This document shows positions 6,120 through 9,305 of a DNA stretch of 9,305 nucleotides, in pieces (position 1 is the stretch's first letter; every line of letters begins with the position of its first letter). This DNA comes from an uncultured Veillonella sp. (GTDB lineage: Bacteria > Bacillota > Negativicutes > Veillonellales > Veillonellaceae): the NCBI GenBank assembly GCA_900549845.1, contig URPT01000059.1, positions 1 through 9,305 of the forward strand, read 5' to 3'. A program made the position numbers and the translations under genes. The notes beneath the pieces are model-generated. The model worked only from the letters and a program-made list of their open reading frames with translations, was not told where the DNA came from and searched no databases.

Positions 6120-6192
6120 TATCTAATCAGCATAGGATGATAAGCCGATGGCGGAACTGTTCCGGATTCCCCGGACTTTCAGCACTACTCAA
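6120..6192 (-). other. GC-rich structured tail after citF, with a fragment resembling the cobalamin-riboswitch core
   Basis: This non-coding stretch between citF and the terminator is much GC-richer than the gaps elsewhere. On the minus strand it holds AATCCGGAACAGTTCCGCCA (6149-6168), with TCCGG/CCGGA and GGAAC/GTTCC inverted repeats. The string is close to the P5/P6 core of cobalamin riboswitches as I remember it (AATCCGG..C.GTCCCGCCACTG). The following CACTG box and the 3' AGACCTGCC element are missing and no 5' half precedes it, since that would be citF coding sequence. It is at most a remnant, or a 3' UTR structure that happens to resemble one. Confidence 0.3.
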
Positions 6193-7740
6193 TTATAGAG
6201 GTTTGCGAACCACGTCGATGATAGAGCCATCGCGGTATTCTACGATTGCTACGATGTCTTCGTCTTTGTCAGACACAGGAATATCTTTTGGTTTACCAAC
6301 TAAGTCAAATGCCAATTGTTGTAATTCTTCAATTGTGAAGATAGGCAAGTTGCTATCTTTGAAGCGTTCAATCAAATCAGTACGAGCTGGGTTGATGGCG
6401 ATACCGTATTCAGTAACAAGAACATCAACGGAGGAGCCCGGTGTAATTACAGTTGCTACTTTGTCACGGATCATTGGCAAGCGGCCGCGGATCAATGGGC
6501 AAGTAATAACTGTGCATTTAGCACCTGCTGCTGTATCGGAGTGACCGCCAGAAGCGCCCATCAATACACCGTTGGAGTCAGTCATTACATTTACGTTGAA
6601 ATCAAGGTCGATTTCAGTAGCACCAAGGAATACTACGTCTAGGTAGTTTGTAGTGCAGTCAGTCCATGGGTTAGCGTACATGGAAGCGGACATTTCGATG
6701 TGTGCAGGGTTTTTATCCAAAGATGCAGCTGCAGTAGTATCGAAAGTTTGAGTATCGTAAATAGCACGGATCAAACCTTCTTCCAGCATGCCAGTCAAGA
6801 TACCAGTAGCACCACCGATAGCGAAGCCACCTACTTCTCCGCGTTTGCGAAGTTTTTCAGCAATGAATTTCGCTACAGTCAATGGAGCACCACCAGCACC
6901 CAATTGGAATACGAAACCGTCTTTAATAATGCCAGCTTGGTCAAGGAATTCACCAGCTAATTCTGCAATTTTGATTTGGATAGGGTTTTTAGTGAAACCT
7001 ACTGCACCAGAAGCAATACCTTCTGGATCACCAATGCTTTCAACCTCAACAACATAATCTACGTCAGTTTGAGGGATTGCATAGTTGTGTACATAATCAA
7101 CTAAGTTATCAGTGATGATAACAGTTGTATCTGCATAGTGGGAGTCAACTTTAGCATAACCAAGAGCACCACATGCGGATTTACCCATACGACCAGTAGC
7201 ATTACCACGTGGGTCAGCTGTAGGAGCGCCCATGAAAGCTACGTCGATATGAACTTCGCCAGATTCGATAGCACGAGCACGGCCACCGTGGGAACGAATC
7301 ACTACAGGGCGTTTCAATACGCCTGGGTTTTGAGTCAAGAATTTACCAAGACGATCGCGCAAGCCAGATGTTTCAATAGCTGTTACTGTGCCGTCTTGAA
7401 TCATTTCTACCAAGAATTCATGGCATGGGGACAAGGAGGAAGACGCAATTGTAATGTCTTTAATACCTTTTGCTTGAACGCGTTCCATAACCATTTTCAT
7501 TACATAGTCGCCATTGCGCAAGTGATGATGGAAGGACAATGTCATACCATCTTTTACGCCAGCTTTTTCGATTGCTTCATCAATAGAAGCAAGTACTTTA
7601 TTAGTACCAACACGACTCATGTGTACAGGTTTACCTGCGCGATGAGCTTTAGGTTCAATAGCGAATTCACCTTGATATACTTCGCGACCTTCTAGTGCTG
7701 GGATATTTGTTGGGATATCGCGACCTACTTTATTTAACAT
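6193..7740 (-). CDS. citF: Citrate lyase alpha subunit (citrate CoA-transferase, EC 2.8.3.10)
   Basis: A 515-residue protein, the normal length for CitF, in the cytoplasmic citrate lyase complex. It exchanges the acetyl group on the carrier thioester for citrate to give the citryl thioester that CitE cleaves. Family sequence is clear throughout: LSFHHHLRNGDYV (68-80), IRSHGGRARAIESGE (148-162), FMGAPTADPRGN (169-180), FQLGAGGAPLTVAKF (278-292), YLDVVFLGATEIDLDFNVN (366-384), and GASGGHSDTAAGAK (395-408) near the C-terminal active region. The start ATG overlaps the end of citE by 11 nt, with GGAG about 10 nt upstream inside citE, so the genes are translationally coupled. It is the last gene of the operon and is followed by a GC-rich tail and a terminator. 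Nothing in it looks damaged. Confidence 0.96.
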   Translation of the reverse strand: MLNKVGRDIPTNIPALEGREVYQGEFAIEPKAHRAGKPVHMSRVGTNKVLASIDEAIEKAGVKDGMTLSFHHHLRNGDYVMKMVMERVQAKGIKDITIASSSLSPCHEFLVEMIQDGTVTAIETSGLRDRLGKFLTQNPGVLKRPVVIRSHGGRARAIESGEVHIDVAFMGAPTADPRGNATGRMGKSACGALGYAKVDSHYADTTVIITDNLVDYVHNYAIPQTDVDYVVEVESIGDPEGIASGAVGFTKNPIQIKIAELAGEFLDQAGIIKDGFVFQLGAGGAPLTVAKFIAEKLRKRGEVGGFAIGGATGILTGMLEEGLIRAIYDTQTFDTTAAASLDKNPAHIEMSASMYANPWTDCTTNYLDVVFLGATEIDLDFNVNVMTDSNGVLMGASGGHSDTAAGAKCTVITCPLIRGRLPMIRDKVATVITPGSSVDVLVTEYGIAINPARTDLIERFKDSNLPIFTIEELQQLAFDLVGKPKDIPVSDKDEDIVAIVEYRDGSIIDVVRKPL

Positions 7741-8695
7741 CGTATTCTGCTCCTTCCTCTAATTCAACTTTAATGCCTGCTGCACGTGCTTTATCAACTA
7801 CGCGTTGTGCACGAACTACGATAGGACCATCGATCATTTTACCATCTACGGAGATTACGCCTTTATTATTGCGCAATGCATCTGCATAGCTGTTCAATAC
7901 TTTAACAGAATGAGCGATTTCTTTTTCGTCAGGAGTGAATACTTCGTGGATAATTTTGATTTGGCTTGGGTGGATACAAGATTTGCCATCGTAGCCCAAA
8001 GCTTTAATGAATTCAACTTCTTCGCGGAAACCTTGTGGGTCTTTCACGTCGGAGAATACAGTATCAATTACGCGGATACCTGCTTCACGTGCTGCGTGAA
8101 GGATTGTTTGACGAGCGAACAATAATTCAACAGCTGGTTTATGTTTACCAGTGCGAAGGTCAGCACGGTAGTCTTCAGCGCCAAGAGCGATAGCAACTAC
8201 GCGAGGGCCGTGACAGATTTCGCGAACATTGTACAAGCCACGAACGGATTCGATGGCTACGATAATATTAATAGTGCCTTCTGGCCAGCCGTTAGCTTTT
8301 TCTACTTCTTCGATTTTCTTCGCTACGATTTCAACTTCAGACACGTCTTCAGTTTTAGGTAAACGAATCATATCAGGTTTAGCTGGAACGATTACATCAA
8401 GATCGTCATAGCCATAAGGAGTTTGTGTAGGATGGTTGATACGAACAACAGTTTCTGCACGGAATTTACGAGATTTCAATGCTTCTGCAGTTAAAAGACG
8501 AGCTGTGTCTTTTTCTGTAATAGGCACGGAATCTTCGATATCGATCATGATGGAGTCAGCACCGTGAATATCAGCACTGTTAATCATTTTAGGTGTATTA
8601 CCAGGCACGAACATCATGGAACGAGACAAGCGTTTTTTAGCAGCCTCTGTTAATGGATTTGTTTTAACTTCTGGGAATGTTTTATCGTTAGCCAT
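7730..8695 (-). CDS. citE: Citrate lyase beta subunit (citryl-thioester lyase, EC 4.1.3.34)
   Basis: A 321-residue HpcH/HpaI/CitE-family TIM-barrel enzyme that cleaves the citryl thioester to oxaloacetate and an acetyl thioester with Mg2+. Motifs seen: MMFVPGN (27-33), IDIEDSV (51-57), R85 in VVRIN, RLPKTE (111-116), AIES (147-150) with E149 and LGAEDY (171-176) with D175 as the likely metal ligands, and GYDGKSCIHPSQI (234-246). All expected catalytic residues are present. It is about 20-25 residues longer than typical CitE because of a charged N-terminal extension before MMFVPG. The start ATG shares one base with the citD stop (TAATG). The C-terminal 11 nt overlap citF. Malyl- or citramalyl-thioester lyase activity is a weaker alternative; the citD/citF neighbours favour citrate or citramalate. 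Confidence 0.95.
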   Translation of the reverse strand: MANDKTFPEVKTNPLTEAAKKRLSRSMMFVPGNTPKMINSADIHGADSIMIDIEDSVPITEKDTARLLTAEALKSRKFRAETVVRINHPTQTPYGYDDLDVIVPAKPDMIRLPKTEDVSEVEIVAKKIEEVEKANGWPEGTINIIVAIESVRGLYNVREICHGPRVVAIALGAEDYRADLRTGKHKPAVELLFARQTILHAAREAGIRVIDTVFSDVKDPQGFREEVEFIKALGYDGKSCIHPSQIKIIHEVFTPDEKEIAHSVKVLNSYADALRNNKGVISVDGKMIDGPIVVRAQRVVDKARAAGIKVELEEGAEYDVK

Positions 8696-8964
8696 TATGC
8701 TTTGCTCCCCCTTTCCAATGCGCCTAATACGCGAGCTTTAATTGTGTAATCCCAAGCATTTTTGTCTTGTACGATTACTTTTACGCCATCAAAACCAGCT
8801 TCTTTTACTGTGTTTAAGATAACGGATTTAATTTGGTCGCCGTATTGGCGGATAACTTTGGATGTTAATTCAATTTCGATACCGCTAGCAATCGGTTCAA
8901 CCGTTACTAATGCATCATTTTTTTCGTCGAAGCCAGCTTGTGCAGCTTTTACTAATTGTGCCAT
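8695..8964 (-). CDS. citD: Citrate lyase gamma subunit (acyl carrier protein), lacking the usual prosthetic-group serine
   Basis: An 89-residue protein. I start it at ATG 8964 because AAAGGA lies 6 nt upstream and because MAQLVKAAQAG matches the family N-terminus; a 10-residue longer reading has no such site. The rest fits CitD: VTVEP, IEIELTSKVIRQYGDQI, VKVIVQDKNAWDYTIKARVLGALERG. CitD normally carries 2'-(5''-triphosphoribosyl)-3'-dephospho-CoA on a serine in AGTLESGD (Ser14 in Klebsiella). Here the gapless equivalent is AGFDEKND: Lys15 stands at the serine position, Phe12-Asp13 replace Thr-Leu, and no serine occurs before residue 27. The codons (GAC GAA AAA AAT GAT) lie in an open frame with no sign of damage. 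It could be a structural subunit of a complex that uses free CoA thioesters. Overlap with citE is 1 nt. Confidence 0.88.
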   Translation of the reverse strand: MAQLVKAAQAGFDEKNDALVTVEPIASGIEIELTSKVIRQYGDQIKSVILNTVKEAGFDGVKVIVQDKNAWDYTIKARVLGALERGSKA

Positions 8965-9002
8965 GTTGCATCCTTTCACTAAAAAATATATCAAATGGCA
9001 AA

Positions 9003-9029
9003 GACCAGACGTGTCGCGAATGTCTGGTC
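9003..9029 (-). promoter_or_regulatory. Intercistronic hairpin between the carrier gene and citD
   Basis: On the minus strand GACCAGAC and GTCTGGTC form an 8-bp GC-rich stem with an 11-nt loop, about 40 nt after the carrier stop. A TTTTTT run follows only after about 17 nt, so it is not a full terminator. It may cause partial termination or mark an mRNA processing point that sets carrier and lyase levels apart. Confidence 0.5.
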
Positions 9030-9070
9030 CGTGCCGCTAAAACAATGTTGATTATAAAATTATATGGTGA

Positions 9071-9305
9071 TTAAATCATACCGATGAAAGTCCACCAAGG
9101 AATACCTACTACAAAGAGTAGAATCCAACTCAATACTGCTAAGATTGCACCAGCAGTCCACCAATCTTTCAAGTTATTGTAACCTGCAGAGTAGATGATT
9201 GGACCAGGGGATGCACCGTAGTGAGTTACGAGACCGCCAAACGCATTTGTTGCAAGCAATACTAAACCAAACATAACAGGGTTAACACCAGCCGCCATAC
9301 CTACA
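9071..9305 (-). CDS. SLC13/DASS-family di/tricarboxylate carrier, C-terminal end (partial)
   Basis: The frame is open to the window edge and gives the last 77 or so residues. FGGLVTHYGASPGPIIYSAGY is the conserved last-repeat motif of DASS carriers (CitT, TtdT and relatives), in which the T-H-Y-G-x-x-P stretch helps form the substrate and cation site. It is followed by a hydrophilic link with DWW and a final membrane helix (AILAVLSWILLFVVGIPWW). Bacterial members of this subgroup exchange citrate or tartrate for succinate or import dicarboxylates in the inner membrane. Lying about 105 nt before citD on the same strand, it is probably the citrate uptake gene of the operon. CitT-like is likely, but the exact substrate cannot be fixed from the tail alone. 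The start and promoter are outside the window. Confidence 0.85.
   Translation of the reverse strand, partial: VGMAAGVNPVMFGLVLLATNAFGGLVTHYGASPGPIIYSAGYNNLKDWWTAGAILAVLSWILLFVVGIPWWTFIGMI

Noticed and set aside
6120..6192. Possible RNase P RNA or small coding gene in the citF tail
   Set aside because: Only the short GAAAGTCCGGG string recalls RNase P and nothing else of that RNA is present. The readable codons are too few to claim a gene.
6029..6544. 171-codon plus-strand open frame running through the cit terminator into citF
   Set aside because: It crosses a perfect terminator hairpin and then antisense citF, and its protein has no recognisable features.
7138..7695. 185-codon open frame on the plus strand opposite citF
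   Set aside because: It lies entirely within strongly supported citF sequence on the other strand, has no ribosome site or family resemblance, and is a shadow of that gene's codon bias.
1..9305. tRNA, rRNA, CRISPR array, insertion sequence or attachment site
   Set aside because: I looked on both strands and saw no cloverleaf, regularly spaced repeats, transposase or terminal repeats.

Overview
The window most resembles a Veillonella-type genome (Negativicutes, anaerobic organic-acid fermenter). The grounds are moderately low GC, protein style, dicarboxylate/citrate metabolism next to an SLC13-type carrier, and long perfect-stem terminators. This is inference from style; no marker gene is present.

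Layout. (1) 1-590, plus strand: the C-terminal end of a LysR-type regulator, overlapping by one base a small single-pass membrane protein. (2) 608-674: a hairpin shared by the converging genes. (3) 740-1357, minus: a SAP/DUF6434-like protein with a TTG start, then a decayed signal-peptide-like remnant and a promoter. (4) 1521-2989, minus: a stand-alone ACS-family MFS organic-anion transporter with its own terminator, a good sigma-70 promoter, and a palindrome overlapping the -10 box. (5) 3096-5944, minus: a four-gene unit reading 180-aa orphan protein, PUA-like plus Mrr-like nuclease candidate, DUF4261-like protein, small cupin, then a 17-bp-stem terminator. The first two genes are visibly AT-richer than the cit genes and look accessory. 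(6) 6073-9305, minus: a citrate-lyase operon reading SLC13/DASS carrier (3' end only), citD, citE, citF, with tight overlaps. It ends in a short GC-rich structured tail and a strong terminator.

How the genes work together. The carrier would import citrate or a related acid, probably in exchange for another dicarboxylate. CitF would form the citryl thioester and CitE would cleave it to oxaloacetate plus an acetyl thioester, with CitD normally carrying the thioester on a phosphoribosyl-dephospho-CoA arm.

Most striking observation. In this CitD the residue aligned with the prosthetic-group serine (Ser14 of Klebsiella CitD) is a lysine, and there is no serine in its first 26 residues. None of citC, citX or citG is visible in the window. 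Either the complex works with free CoA thioesters or the arm is attached elsewhere. The second most interesting item is the PUA-like/Mrr-like gene, a plausible but untested modification-dependent nuclease, in an operon with unrecognised partners.
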